A DNA stretch of 64,000 nucleotides. It comes from CAZTHK01 sp964613215 (GTDB lineage Bacteria > Krumholzibacteriota > Krumholzibacteriia > Krumholzibacteriales > CAZTHK01). The translations under genes and the position numbers were made by a program. Shown here in pieces: positions 17,198 to 26,174 of this stretch. The stretch lies in the NCBI GenBank assembly GCA_964613215.1, contig CAZTHK010000012.1, forward strand, positions 56,767-120,766, given 5' to 3'. The stretch's first letter is position 1; the number at the start of each line of letters is the position of its first letter. The notes beneath the pieces were generated by a model. It saw only the letters and a list, made by a program, of their open reading frames with translations. It was not told the DNA's origin and searched no databases.

Positions 17198-18349
17198 TTA
17201 CATCTCCTTGAACAGCCTGCCCGCGATAGTATTCTTCTGGATCTCGCGGGTTCCTTCATATATCTCCGCAATTTTGGCATCCCGGTAGAATCTCTCCACT
17301 TCGTACTCGGTACAGTAGCCATACCCCCCCAGAATCTGAATAGCCTCATCGCAAACCTTAACTGCTGTTCTTCCAGCTACATACTTCGCCATGGAGGTGA
17401 GTTTAGGATCAATTCTGCCCTTATCGAAATTCCAGCCCGACTTGTAGGTTATCAGCCTGGCGGTTTCGATACGGGTAGCCATTTCAGCCAGTTTATGCTG
17501 GGTAACCTGAAACTTGGCCAATGGCCTCCCGAACTGCTCCCTCTCGGTGGAATAACTGATGGCCCGGTCAAATGCACCCTGGGCTATACCCAATGCTGTA
17601 GCGGCGATTTCAATACGGCTTTCATCGAAGAATTCCAGCACGTGATAAAATCCCTTTCCCTCCTCTCCCACCATATTAGCGGCCGGCACCCTCACATCAT
17701 CAAAGGTTAGTTCTGCTGTCGAGGTCATCTTTATACCCATTTTGCCGCCCACATCCTTGGTTTCAAAACCCTCTGCATCCTTCTCCACTATAAACAGAGC
17801 CATCCCCCGGTAGGATGGCTCCACCCGGTCATCCACCTGGCACAGAACAATGTAGAAATCTGCAATCTCCCCATTGGTAATGAACATCTTGGTACCATTT
17901 ATCACCCACTCATCACCATCCCTTACAGCTCTGGTATCCATTCTGGTTATGTCACTTCCATGATTCGGCTCGGTAAAAGCCCCCGCCGAGATCATCTTGC
18001 CACCCGCCACTGCGGGAAGGTACTTTTTCTTCTGCTCATCAGAACCGTAACGCATAATTATCTCCGAAGCGAAATCGGACAGGGCCAGAGCAGTGCCCAG
18101 GCCTGAATCCATCCTGCAGAACTGTTCCACCACCAGAACATTTTCCATAACTCCCAGATCCTGACCACCGCAATCTTCGGGAAAGTGAAGTCCGATAAAT
18201 CCCAGCTCACATGTCTTCTCCCACAGTGAGCGGGGGAAGGAGTGTTCCTCCTCATGCTTCAGGGCCAGTTCACGGGAGAATTCACCCCTGGCAAAACTCT
18301 CAGCGGCATTTCTGATGTCGGTCTGCTCCGTTGACAGTTCGAAATCCAT
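17198..18349 (-). CDS. Acyl-CoA dehydrogenase
   Basis: 383 residues, standard length. The fold is shown by a central GAFTEPNHGSD, the FAD/substrate segment MFITNG, EREQFGRPL and the C-terminal EAIQILGGYGY. The catalytic base is in IYEGTREIQ (Glu about 365), the position used by short- and medium-chain enzymes. It oxidises acyl-CoA to enoyl-CoA with FAD and needs an electron-transfer flavoprotein, which is not in the window. It is the first gene of a run extending to lpdA and perhaps the M16 gene. Confidence 0.93.
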   Translation of the reverse strand: MDFELSTEQTDIRNAAESFARGEFSRELALKHEEEHSFPRSLWEKTCELGFIGLHFPEDCGGQDLGVMENVLVVEQFCRMDSGLGTALALSDFASEIIMRYGSDEQKKKYLPAVAGGKMISAGAFTEPNHGSDITRMDTRAVRDGDEWVINGTKMFITNGEIADFYIVLCQVDDRVEPSYRGMALFIVEKDAEGFETKDVGGKMGIKMTSTAELTFDDVRVPAANMVGEEGKGFYHVLEFFDESRIEIAATALGIAQGAFDRAISYSTEREQFGRPLAKFQVTQHKLAEMATRIETARLITYKSGWNFDKGRIDPKLTSMAKYVAGRTAVKVCDEAIQILGGYGYCTEYEVERFYRDAKIAEIYEGTREIQKNTIAGRLFKEM

Positions 18350-18550
18350 TGCTTGCTCCTCCTACAGGTAATTCTAAATTCAAATCCATTTCTGTTATCC
18401 AGTTGGATGGGATTTTATCAGAGAGGGGGCACCAGTTCAATACCTACTTGTTAATAAAGGAGATTTCCGGTTGAAGGGTACATGAATTTACTTGCCTTTC
18501 TGGAGTTCATATGGAACGGTAATTGCTCAAAAAATTCCAGGGAGGTGTAT

Positions 18551-19843
18551 ATGCAAAGGACGAATTGTTGGATTATACTCTTTCTGTTTACCATAACTTT
18601 ACTTAGCAGTGGGGCATCATCTCAGGCAGATAAACGTCTCAGAGCTGAGAAACTCTTCGTAGAGGCTCAGAAATACCTCTCCCGGGGAGAAGAGAATAAT
18701 GCTCAGCAACTGCTCAAGGATGCGCTGGAGGAGGATCCCCGGTTTACCTCCGCAATATGGCAGCTGGCTCAGATATACCGACAGCAGGGCAAACTAACCC
18801 ATGCAAGAGAACTGATGCTGCGGGGTCTGGAGCAGAAACCTGACGCCACCTGGGCCCGGGATGAGCTTACCCGCATAGAGAGAAACCTTTCGGAAAAACT
18901 TCTAATGGAATCGGACAGGGATATGGCTAAGGGGGAGTACGAAAAGGCTCTTCCCAAGTTATCCCTCTACATAGGAATCAATCCGTATCAGACAACTCCC
19001 CTCATCCAGATGAGCAGATGCCATCTGGCCCTGGGAAATCTTAAATCCTCCAAATGGTATTTACAGCAGGCTTCCCGGAATGATCCTGAAAATGTCGAAA
19101 TTATTTCCCTGTTAAATGAAGTTAACCGCAGGATAGAGGATAACAGCCTTCAGAAAGTCCAGGAAAGGGCTCGTAACATACTGGCAGATTATAGCCAGGA
19201 GAAGGAAGAGAGTGCCCGTGAAGCGCTCCGGGCGGTGCTGGATCAAGATCCCGGAAATAAGTGGGCTCAGGAGAAGTTGAATGAACTGGAACTGATAACC
19301 TCCGGCAGGGAGAAGCAGGAAGGGTCGGAGCTGAAAGCCAGGAGTGTAGAGAAACTGGGTCAGATAACCGAACATATATCATCCAGAAGGGATGCTATAC
19401 TCAAGTGGACCGGACTGATTCTGCTGGCCATAACAGCTATTCTGGTGGGGGTGGACATAAGAAAACGCCGTCCTTCCGGAAATGCCCCCTTACAGGGAAG
19501 CCTCGATTTCATTCCCATCCTCGACCTGACTTCTCTCCTTAACAGCAATCTTAAAACCGGCCGGATGCAGGTACACTCCGACAGAGGAAGGGGTGAGATT
19601 TTCTTTGAAAAGGGAGAGATCGTCCACGCCCGGTTCAAGACAGAGGGGGGCAAGAAGGCATTCCACCAGATTATGAATGTTAAATCCGGCACCTATAAAT
19701 TCTCAAACCGCCTTCCCAAGGTCCGGCATACCATAACAGAACCACTGAGTCTGCTCCTGCTTTCCATGAGGAGTGCGGAAAACTCTTCCCCTCCCTCCGC
19801 CAGAAGCAAAGCGGAGGAGAGAGAACCGGCATCCACAATATAA
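18551..19843 (+). CDS. TPR protein with membrane segment and C-terminal DUF4388 (PATAN-like) domain
   Basis: The start is taken at 18551 because GGAGG lies directly upstream and the product then begins with a signal-anchor (WIILFLFTITLL). 430 residues. Residues 25-220 form tetratricopeptide repeats, about 285-305 a membrane helix, and the last 110 residues a DUF4388 domain (QGSLDFIPILDLTSLL, then GEIFFEKGEIVHARF). DUF4388 occurs in signalling proteins of delta-proteobacteria and related phyla; its biochemical role is unknown. Topology suggests periplasmic repeats linked to a cytoplasmic DUF4388 domain. It faces the minus-strand genes on both sides. Confidence 0.8.
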   Translation: MQRTNCWIILFLFTITLLSSGASSQADKRLRAEKLFVEAQKYLSRGEENNAQQLLKDALEEDPRFTSAIWQLAQIYRQQGKLTHARELMLRGLEQKPDATWARDELTRIERNLSEKLLMESDRDMAKGEYEKALPKLSLYIGINPYQTTPLIQMSRCHLALGNLKSSKWYLQQASRNDPENVEIISLLNEVNRRIEDNSLQKVQERARNILADYSQEKEESAREALRAVLDQDPGNKWAQEKLNELELITSGREKQEGSELKARSVEKLGQITEHISSRRDAILKWTGLILLAITAILVGVDIRKRRPSGNAPLQGSLDFIPILDLTSLLNSNLKTGRMQVHSDRGRGEIFFEKGEIVHARFKTEGGKKAFHQIMNVKSGTYKFSNRLPKVRHTITEPLSLLLLSMRSAENSSPPSARSKAEEREPASTI

Positions 19844-19915
19844 GACGGATTACTGCACCCTCTCATTAAAATCAGTAAAATCTGTGCGGGAATCGGTCGG
19901 GTTAAAACAAATTTA

Positions 19916-21376
19916 TCAACGGCAGAACTGTTCTATATCGGAGATATTTACATCTGTACGTTCCTCACAACTGAAATCCCGGTGATACTTAATTTCCCAT
20001 TTAATCCCCGGGAATACCTCCCTGCCACTCTCATTGCACCTGATCCGGAACAACTTTCTCAATACCGGAAGCAGATCATCCAGTCTTCCCGGAACCGGCT
20101 CAATGATGTAGATATACCAGCTCAGCGGTTTCATGCCCTGAGAAACCAGATACCGCCCCTCCGGCAGAATATCGATCATAAGGTCCTGGAGCACTGTCCT
20201 GTAAAATACAGGATCATCAACCATTCCCACTATCTTCATCTTAATCATATACAGATTGCCTCCATCCAGTTCACCCCGCTCTATCATAGCCTGGAGGGGC
20301 TGAATCACATCCTTCTCCCGGTCGAAGGGAGGAGCCAGGGGGAGGGTCAGTACTATAGAATCATCGCAATAAACATTGACCACACCCCCCAGAGAAGAGG
20401 CGATCTTATCCAGAAACAATTTCCGGTGTGCTTCACTATAGGTCAATGAGTCCTTCAGGTTGCCCTTTTCCTCGGAAAAACTGTCACAGAATACCGGCTT
20501 AATCCTGATTTTGAGTAATTTATCGGAATCGCCGGCGGAGTAATCCTTATTATCCACATATACACTGCACTTTATCTCCGGGATCCGGGTGAGCAGTCTT
20601 TCATACACCTCCACCGCACCACGGATAAATTTTTTCATGGCTCCCTTCACCGTAATCAGACTCCTCTCCTCCCCCCTGAAGGTGTAACCGGCTATAACAT
20701 TCTCCTTCTTTAACAGATCCAGCGAAGATTTAATCAATGCATCTACCCGGTAAAGTGACTGGTTTATATTGATCTCTTCGGAGTCGATCATGAAAACCTT
20801 CTGTAACTCCTCGAACAGGGACACCAGTTTTTCTATGTTTCGCCATCCAATATCCAGTAGCTTCTTTCTGTTCTCCGGAGCGACCGGCTCATGGTCATCG
20901 CTCAGTATACTTATGGCATTCTTTGCCGCGGTCAGGGGGGTGCGTAACCGGTGAGAAATAGAGGTAGCAAAACGTGTCTGTACCTCATCAAGTTTTCTCC
21001 AATTGGAAAAATCATTCACCATCACCACATAACCGCAGTTAAGGTGGGGTAAATCCAGGCTGTATACATTCACCCCCACCAGGAGGCTTCTCTTCCCCCC
21101 CTGGAGCATCAGATCCAGATAGGTTACGGTAGAACCTTCCCGGTTCGATTTCCTTAACAGGTTATGGGGACAGTTGTTAAGGAATATCTCCTCTATCTCT
21201 TCCAGCCTGGACACAGACATCATATCGTAGATGTGGCCATTGGCAAAAACCACCCGCTGATTGCGGTCCAGAAGCATGGCCCCTTGATTGATCGCTCCCA
21301 GAATATCCCCCAGAAGCTTGATCAGGAATTCGTTCATGACCTGATCCGGTTCCGTTCCGGTATGATGTGTGTTCAC
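19916..21376 (-). CDS. Degenerate histidine kinase: PAS, HisKA, decayed ATPase, extra C-terminal domain
   Basis: 486 residues, GTG start with GGGAGG nine nt upstream. An N-terminal PAS-like domain (AMLLDRNQRVVFANGHI) is followed by a good HisKA helix with the phospho-His in SHRLRTPLTAAKN. The following ATPase domain keeps only its tail (LDKIASSLGGVVNV, then a LPLAPP end). The N-box is replaced by KKFIRGAVEVYERLL and no DxGxG is visible. About 130 further residues with a mixed alpha/beta pattern follow and match no family I recognise; a decayed GGDEF-like fold is one guess. It has no membrane segment and no partner regulator. A pseudokinase scaffold or dimerisation protein is the best inference. 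Confidence 0.7.
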   Translation of the reverse strand: MNTHHTGTEPDQVMNEFLIKLLGDILGAINQGAMLLDRNQRVVFANGHIYDMMSVSRLEEIEEIFLNNCPHNLLRKSNREGSTVTYLDLMLQGGKRSLLVGVNVYSLDLPHLNCGYVVMVNDFSNWRKLDEVQTRFATSISHRLRTPLTAAKNAISILSDDHEPVAPENRKKLLDIGWRNIEKLVSLFEELQKVFMIDSEEININQSLYRVDALIKSSLDLLKKENVIAGYTFRGEERSLITVKGAMKKFIRGAVEVYERLLTRIPEIKCSVYVDNKDYSAGDSDKLLKIRIKPVFCDSFSEEKGNLKDSLTYSEAHRKLFLDKIASSLGGVVNVYCDDSIVLTLPLAPPFDREKDVIQPLQAMIERGELDGGNLYMIKMKIVGMVDDPVFYRTVLQDLMIDILPEGRYLVSQGMKPLSWYIYIIEPVPGRLDDLLPVLRKLFRIRCNESGREVFPGIKWEIKYHRDFSCEERTDVNISDIEQFCR

Positions 21377-21542
21377 CAGAGCTGTCCTCCCACCAGAATG
21401 ATATTTGCCTTCCCTTTCTGTTGAGCAATTGGTATGCCTTAAGAAAGAAGGAATCTGGCCGGAATTATAACAATTTCAATCAATTATAAGGAACAATGAG
21501 AATTATCCGGAGTTCGCAAAATGCACAGCTAAGCCTGTATTG

Positions 21543-22346
21543 TCACTCTTTATGGAAGGATGAATCGAACCTGTAAATCAGTCCCACCGAAATCATCGAA
21601 TTAAAAACCCTTTCCTCCTTCCTTCCCGCATCCAGGGCAGCACCTGCTGTCAGGCTCACCGAAGGGGAAAACCTCCGTGTTAATGATAGCAGATAGGTCT
21701 CGCGGCTATATTCCCCTCCTCTGAATGCGACACTGAAAATGGAAAAGCTGAAGCTGGTGTACCTTCCCAGCTCTGATTTAAGTGACAGGGCAAGAAGAAG
21801 GAAATTTCTGTGGATGGAATCCCCCTCCTTTACCCTCTGCTCCACCAGGTTATAGGTAGCAGCACATCTGTAGGAAAAGAGACGGCTTCTGCCCCTGTAT
21901 TCCAATCCTCCTCCACCATCCAGCGACCCTCGCGAGAAGGGTAGAAAATCGGGAGATCCCGAGGGTATTCTCAAATCGCCCCTCAGGAAAAAGCCGGAGA
22001 TCCTCAGTGAATCACCCAGCAGCATTACCTCGCTCCTCAACAAACAATCCCCGAAGTTATGTTTGATGATATCTTTCTCCAGCCTCACAGCAGGATATGT
22101 AAGGATCAGGCGAAAACGGTAACTTTCCCTCCTGCTCAGATCCAGTTCGGCTACAAGCACGCTGCCGTTGCCTTGCTCAAATTGGAGCCCCGTTTGCCGG
22201 ATCCCCAGGGTTATACCACCTGTATCTGCGGGTGCGAAGAAGGATGGTAAATGATTGTATAAACCGGCGCTCCGGGCACTTGCCCGGCCGGAACTGATCA
22301 ATGTAAAAAGAATAATAAAGAGGACTCCCAAGCAGCTTCTGCGCAA
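21543..22346 (-). CDS. Predicted outer-membrane beta-barrel protein
   Basis: 267 residues. A signal peptide (1-25) precedes a chain of amphipathic strands with alternating hydrophobic residues and short turns. The sequence ends in VGLIYRF plus eight residues, close to the aromatic C-terminal strand signature of outer-membrane proteins. No known family was recognised. It is 12 bp after the zinc-ribbon gene and shares the strong promoter at 23105-23133 by position. Function unknown; transport or structural roles are possible. Confidence 0.6.
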   Translation of the reverse strand: MRRSCLGVLFIILFTLISSGRASARSAGLYNHLPSFFAPADTGGITLGIRQTGLQFEQGNGSVLVAELDLSRRESYRFRLILTYPAVRLEKDIIKHNFGDCLLRSEVMLLGDSLRISGFFLRGDLRIPSGSPDFLPFSRGSLDGGGGLEYRGRSRLFSYRCAATYNLVEQRVKEGDSIHRNFLLLALSLKSELGRYTSFSFSIFSVAFRGGEYSRETYLLSLTRRFSPSVSLTAGAALDAGRKEERVFNSMISVGLIYRFDSSFHKE

Positions 22347-22358
22347 GGATATTTTCCT

Positions 22359-22790
22359 TTATTCTTTGCTTTCCACCAAACGGATCTTCCCCTGATTCAC
22401 AAAATGAACCAGAATGGTATGACGGTTGCCGGGGAGAGTCTGTTTTTCCATTACTTTCCCGTAATCGTTCCAGGAACGGTGATATATTATATCTCCCACC
22501 TCATAACTTTCGGACTGGTCGTACTGTCTGGCCCTGTCCGTATCGATATCCTCAATGGCCAGTTCTTCCTCTTCGTCCTCCTGCTCATCCCTGACCTCTT
22601 CCTCCTCCTGTAATGATTCATTATCCAGCATATGGGGTAAAACCCCAGCACAACCCGGGCACTTCAACCACAGCACCTTATTGCCCTCAGCTACCTCCAC
22701 AACTGGCATTAGGAACTTTTTCCCGCAGACTGAGCAGTACTGCTCTATTTTTTCGCTTTCAGCGGTATTATCTTTTTTCCCCTTTGCCAC
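22359..22790 (-). CDS. Zinc-ribbon protein with acidic linker and small C-terminal beta domain
   Basis: 143 residues, GTG start with GGAGG five nt upstream. Residues 18-45 are a CxxC...CxxC zinc ribbon (CSVCGKKF...CPGC). Residues 55-85 are almost all Glu/Asp. The final 45 residues (DIIYHRSWNDYGKV...ILVHFVNQGKIRLV) look like a small SH3/CarD-like barrel, suggesting contact with nucleic acid or RNA polymerase. That is inference; no function is known to me. It lies 45 bp after another small zinc-ribbon gene. Confidence 0.7.
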   Translation of the reverse strand: MAKGKKDNTAESEKIEQYCSVCGKKFLMPVVEVAEGNKVLWLKCPGCAGVLPHMLDNESLQEEEEVRDEQEDEEEELAIEDIDTDRARQYDQSESYEVGDIIYHRSWNDYGKVMEKQTLPGNRHTILVHFVNQGKIRLVESKE

Positions 22791-22835
22791 CAGAACCTCC
22801 AGAAGAGAAGCAATCAGTCGAAACCCCGGTTCAAT

Positions 22836-23021
22836 TTAATCTGCATCTATTCTGCAGCAGCCTTCAGCCTCTACGGATGTATTAAAATGCATTCCGCATA
22901 CCGGACATTGAAATTTCCCGTCCAATCGTCCGCTCGCCTCTGCCTTGGCCAGCAATCTGTGAAACTTCACGTAGTTTTTGCCTTTTTTTAATACCGGCTT
23001 ATCCTTGCCTTTATTGTTCAT
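22836..23021 (-). CDS. Small zinc-ribbon protein
   Basis: 61 residues. A Lys-rich N-terminus is followed by CPVCGMHFNTS and a terminal CC pair, a likely four-cysteine zinc site. The ribosome site GGGAGAAG lies a few bases before the ATG. It is the first gene after a near-consensus promoter and is followed by the larger zinc-ribbon gene, so the two may act together. No function is known. Confidence 0.65.
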   Translation of the reverse strand: MNNKGKDKPVLKKGKNYVKFHRLLAKAEASGRLDGKFQCPVCGMHFNTSVEAEGCCRIDAD

Positions 23022-23104
23022 TTCCGCTTCTCCCTTCCCTGGATAAAGTCGGAAGCCACATTATAATGTGGCCAGGAATTTTTAATCACACTACATGTCG
23101 TATC

Positions 23105-23133
23105 TTTATAACACTTATCCTTGCTGGTGTCAA
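23105..23133 (-). promoter_or_regulatory. Near-consensus sigma70 promoter of the zinc-ribbon genes
   Basis: Minus strand TTGACA (23128-23133), 17-nt spacer, TATAAA (23105-23110). This is the best match to consensus in the window. The start would be near 23098, about 77 nt before the ATG at 23021. Strong, perhaps constitutive, expression of the small zinc-ribbon protein is implied. Confidence 0.75.
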
Positions 23134-23311
23134 GATTCTCGCTTAAAAATACCAACTGCATTCCTCAATATACAACCAATTAGCATTTTTCGCAAGTTTG
23201 GCTGGAGTGTAATATTAACTAATTTATAGTTTACCCCGCGGAAAATCTTCCCCGGCCCGTCCCATCCATCCTTCCCTGGTAATAATATAACACATCAGTC
23301 AAGCAGCCGTT

Positions 23312-24055
23312 CTAATCACGGTATGACAGTAACATTGATTCTGTCAATACCACTTTGGAATCCAGTTCATTTAACGAAGATGGCCCGGGGATAGAGGTGG
23401 AACTCTTCCTCTTTACCCTGGAACGAACTATACCCCAGAAGGGGACCCTTTCCGATTTCCAGAGCTTACTGCTGACTTCCTCCTTCCTGTGCCCCTCCAC
23501 ACCACCAAGATTTATCTTCTTCGCCGAGCTGGATATGTATTCCCCGACCCGGCATGAGAAACTGCCGGCCGGTGTTTCTACTTCCGCACTGTCCGGAGGC
23601 AGCTCCCTTACCCCCTCAGCTGTTTGAATGAATAACCTTCCCACATCCAATTCATCCAAATCATCCTGACTGGCCTGCCGGTATCCTTCCTCTCCCTGCC
23701 GGACATAGATTTCTTTGATATATTTTCCGTACTGAGAGGGTGAAGACATCTCCCTGATATTCTCAGACATGATTATCTTCGCCCTTACCGACTCATCGGG
23801 CAGGGGAGGATAGGAAGAATTACAGATAAGCATAACCACCTTTCCGTCCACTATCTCCAGCACCTCAATTCGCACCAGGGAAGAATCTTTGACTCCAAAC
23901 GTCTCGGAGATGCTCAGATATTCCACCATGGCTCCCTGCTCAAATGAGACCGATTTCAAAGGCACACCGGGAATCAGAAAATCGACCGGGTATGCACCGG
24001 AGCAAAGTATGCCTGCCAGAATACAGAACAGCATAGTTTTAGGGATAAACTTCAC
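23312..24055 (-). CDS. Secreted hypothetical protein, coupled to the cytochrome-phosphatase gene
   Basis: 247 residues. The start is GTG overlapping the TGA of the preceding gene (GTGA), with GGGAGAG upstream, so translation is coupled. A signal peptide (1-24) is clear. The body is mostly beta-strand by pattern; a segment VETPAGSFSCRV resembles the DUF3108-like envelope proteins that monitor or carry hydrophobic substrates, but this match is weak. No catalytic motif is seen. Its coupling to the multiheme gene suggests a periplasmic partner. Confidence 0.7.
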   Translation of the reverse strand: MKFIPKTMLFCILAGILCSGAYPVDFLIPGVPLKSVSFEQGAMVEYLSISETFGVKDSSLVRIEVLEIVDGKVVMLICNSSYPPLPDESVRAKIIMSENIREMSSPSQYGKYIKEIYVRQGEEGYRQASQDDLDELDVGRLFIQTAEGVRELPPDSAEVETPAGSFSCRVGEYISSSAKKINLGGVEGHRKEEVSSKLWKSERVPFWGIVRSRVKRKSSTSIPGPSSLNELDSKVVLTESMLLSYRD

Positions 24056-25458
24056 CAGACTCTCCCTTCATTCAATCGCAGCCTCACAGAATCCGGCTCC
24101 CCGCCATGAAAACGAATAACCGGGGGAAGGTATCTTTTCAATTCGAAATCGGGGCTTCTGCTCCGGATGTGGCAACGCCTGCATGAAGCCCCGGCACTTT
24201 CAACATAGGAACCATCTCTGGAATGCATGGTTCCCGGCCCATGGCATGCCTCACATTGAACTCCCCTCAGATCTACCCGCCCCTCTTCTTCACCCATGGG
24301 ACTGTATCCGCTGAAACGCCCATAGCCGGTGGTATGGCAGGCAAAACAATCCTCGTTTTTTTCCTCCCCGGCCAGGCTCAATCTTTCAAAGGCCTGAAAA
24401 TGAGGGCTCAAAACAAAATGCTTTCCAATACCGGGGTGACACCTGCGGCAGGTTTCCATCCCCAGGTAACGTTCCTTGATCCGGCCGGTAACCTTATCCC
24501 TGGCCATGAAATCCTCCAACTTCATCTTCCTCATCCTCTTCCCCTGCTCCTGATAAAAGTCAGTCAGCAGCCCCCTCTCCTTCCGGTCCTCCTCCACTGA
24601 TTTGTCCAGGTAAACCAGCTGCTGTTCCTTTAGTTTCAATTCCCCGTCCAGTCCGATTATAAACTTTCCCACCGCTCTTCCGCCTCTTCCACAGGTAAGA
24701 ACAGGAATCCGCAGATCACCGGGCATACTGTCATAATCCTCTACACAATCATCACCGGCGGTTACCTTACCCTTCAACCCTCCCCGAATAATAACATCCA
24801 CATCACTCAACCGGGGAACAAGGGAAACAAGTGCTTCCCTGTTCATATGAGCCAGTAAAATAATATAGTCGGTGCCGCTGGATCTCAGCTGTTCTGATAT
24901 CTCTCCGGCCACACTCAGGGGATCCCTGATTTTTATTGTCTTATCATCCAGGGGATATTCTCCCAGCAGAGCAAATATCCCTATCTTCATCCGCCCCGCC
25001 TCCCTGACCAGATAGGGGGGAAACAGTCTCTCTCCGTCCCGGTACAGATTGGCGCAGATCAGGGGAAGCCCTTCCTCCGCGGCATCTTCCAGAGGAAGGA
25101 GTCCATGGTTCAGTTCACTTCTTCCCACTGCAACAGCGGTGTAATTTCTCCTGATCATAAACCGGGAGAGGAATCTTCCCTTATACATATTAAGTATCCC
25201 CGGGGGACCATAAAATCCACCTGCGGAGAGCAGCAACAGGTGATCCGCCGGTTTCCTCTGATTTTCTATCCAGGTGGCCCGCCGGGCCACTCCACCCTCG
25301 GTATTATCTCCTCATCCCACCGGTTCGAGCTTACCCCCCACATCTCCGGTAAAGAGCACGGTCACCGTTTCCCCCTCTACCGAATCAGCTACACCCCCCC
25401 GGATAATAATGCAGAGGCCGGCAATCAGCGATATACTTATTATTATATACTTTGCCAT
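24052..25458 (-). CDS. Metallophosphatase-like/tetraheme cytochrome c554 protein with in-frame TGA (candidate selenoprotein)
   Basis: Read from ATG 25458 (GGGAAG six nt upstream) the frame gives a signal peptide, then VLFTGDVGGKLEPVG, a TGA at 25312-25314 (codon 49), then GDNTEGGVARRATW and 412 more residues. Conceptual length 468. Family members carry LEPCGC followed by GGLARRAT at this place, so the TGA replaces the second Cys and the first is Val. The middle is a 5'-nucleotidase-like fold. The C-terminal part has four CxxCH haem motifs at about 337, 371, 402 and 426, plus CEACHGPGTMH, as in cytochrome c554-type domains. Frame and homology continue on both sides of the TGA. Without readthrough, a GTG at 25290 could start a shortened protein lacking the secretion signal, which would be useless for haem attachment. 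In-frame ATGs at 25479 and 25488 are other possible starts. Confidence 0.7.
25274..25314 (-). promoter_or_regulatory. Possible bacterial SECIS element after the in-frame TGA
   Basis: On the minus strand the TGA (25314-25312) is followed by 21 nt and then a perfect 7-bp stem GTGGCCC/GGGCCAC (25290-25274) with loop GGC. The loop begins 29 nt after the TGA and its first base is G. This agrees with the usual bacterial SECIS rules (loop roughly 16-37 nt downstream, G at loop position 1 or 2). The same bases encode the conserved GGVARRAT motif, so the stem could be a by-product of codon choice. Confidence 0.4.
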
Positions 25459-25633
25459 AAAAGACTTCCCGGGTTCCATCTGCTCCATCCTGCCTTATCA
25501 CAACCAGACTAAATCCCTCATTCAGTTATAACAGAATCATCTCTGTGATATCCCGGCATCCCATCTACGGTCTGGCTACCGCAGATTCCCCGCTCCCGGA
25601 TGATCGGTCATAGCCTGCATATCTAAATTAAAT

Positions 25634-25682
25634 ATACAACAGGGGCAAAGCACAAGCTTTTAGCTCTTTGCCCCTGTTGTGT
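25634..25682 (-). terminator. Terminator of the HU gene
   Basis: Arms 25637-25650 and 25666-25679 form a perfect 14-bp stem, extendable by three weaker pairs, around a 15-nt loop with an inner AGCT/AGCT. On the minus strand it begins about 14 nt after the HU stop and is followed by a T-rich stretch. The stem is strong; the U-tract is imperfect. Confidence 0.8.
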
Positions 25683-25693
25683 TTGGCAAGTGG

Positions 25694-25999
25694 TTACTTT
25701 TTTCTTTTTCTTGATATCCGGCCCTTTAAAGATTTACCCGGAGAGAAGGCAGGAAATCTTGATGCTGGAATAGTAATTGTCTCGCCGGTCTGAGGATTGC
25801 GTCCCTTTCTCTTCTTGCGGCGCCTGGTTGAAAAAGTCCCAAAGCCGGTTATCTGAACCCTCCTGCCTGCAGAGAGCTCGGTAGCAATGATACCTTCCCT
25901 GGGTTCAGTGCTGAAAATCGCGTCAACCGCTGACTTTGAATCCTTCGCGGTCAAGCCGGTTTTCTGAACCACCTTTTCAGTTAATTCTGTCTTATTCAT
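25694..25999 (-). CDS. HU-family histone-like DNA-binding protein
   Basis: 101 residues from the second of two adjacent ATGs, which has GGAGG six nt upstream; the ATG at 26002 is the alternative. The Bac_DNA_binding fold is complete: LTEKVVQKTGLT helix, RVQITGFGTFSTRRRKKRKGRNPQTGE (the GFGTF and RNP signatures of the DNA-gripping arm), and a Lys/Arg-rich C-terminus. It bends and compacts DNA. It is a single-gene unit with its own promoter and terminator. Confidence 0.93.
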   Translation of the reverse strand: MNKTELTEKVVQKTGLTAKDSKSAVDAIFSTEPREGIIATELSAGRRVQITGFGTFSTRRRKKRKGRNPQTGETITIPASRFPAFSPGKSLKGRISRKRKK

Positions 26000-26033
26000 C
26001 ATTCACCTCCCTTCTCGTTTCTAATTATCAAAA

Positions 26034-26062
26034 ACGGTACAACCTGTGAACTTCCCTGTCAA
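26034..26062 (-). promoter_or_regulatory. Promoter of the HU gene
   Basis: Minus strand TTGACA (26057-26062), 17-nt spacer, TACCGT (26034-26039). The -35 is perfect; the -10 is weak. Confidence 0.4.
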
Positions 26063-26135
26063 CACTTTTTATTCAGTTCTTCCCGTCAATACAGCATTTT
26101 GAGGGTTATTACCTCAAACTGACGATAAAATCAAT

Positions 26136-26174
26136 GAAATTTTCAATCCCGGCCGCGGGAACATTGAAAATTTC
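26136..26174 (-). terminator. AT-rich hairpin downstream of lptD
   Basis: Arms 26136-26147 and 26163-26174 are a perfect 12-bp inverted repeat, with a GC-rich inner CCCG/CGGG stem in the loop. On the minus strand it stands about 107 nt after lptD and is followed by ATTGATTTTA, a poor U-tract. It may be a weak terminator for lptD or a protein-binding palindrome. Confidence 0.4.

Noticed and set aside
25312..25314. TGA read as Trp or Gly through an altered genetic code
   Set aside because: TGA ends many genes here, for example the M23 peptidase gene three bases before queH, and Trp is coded by TGG.
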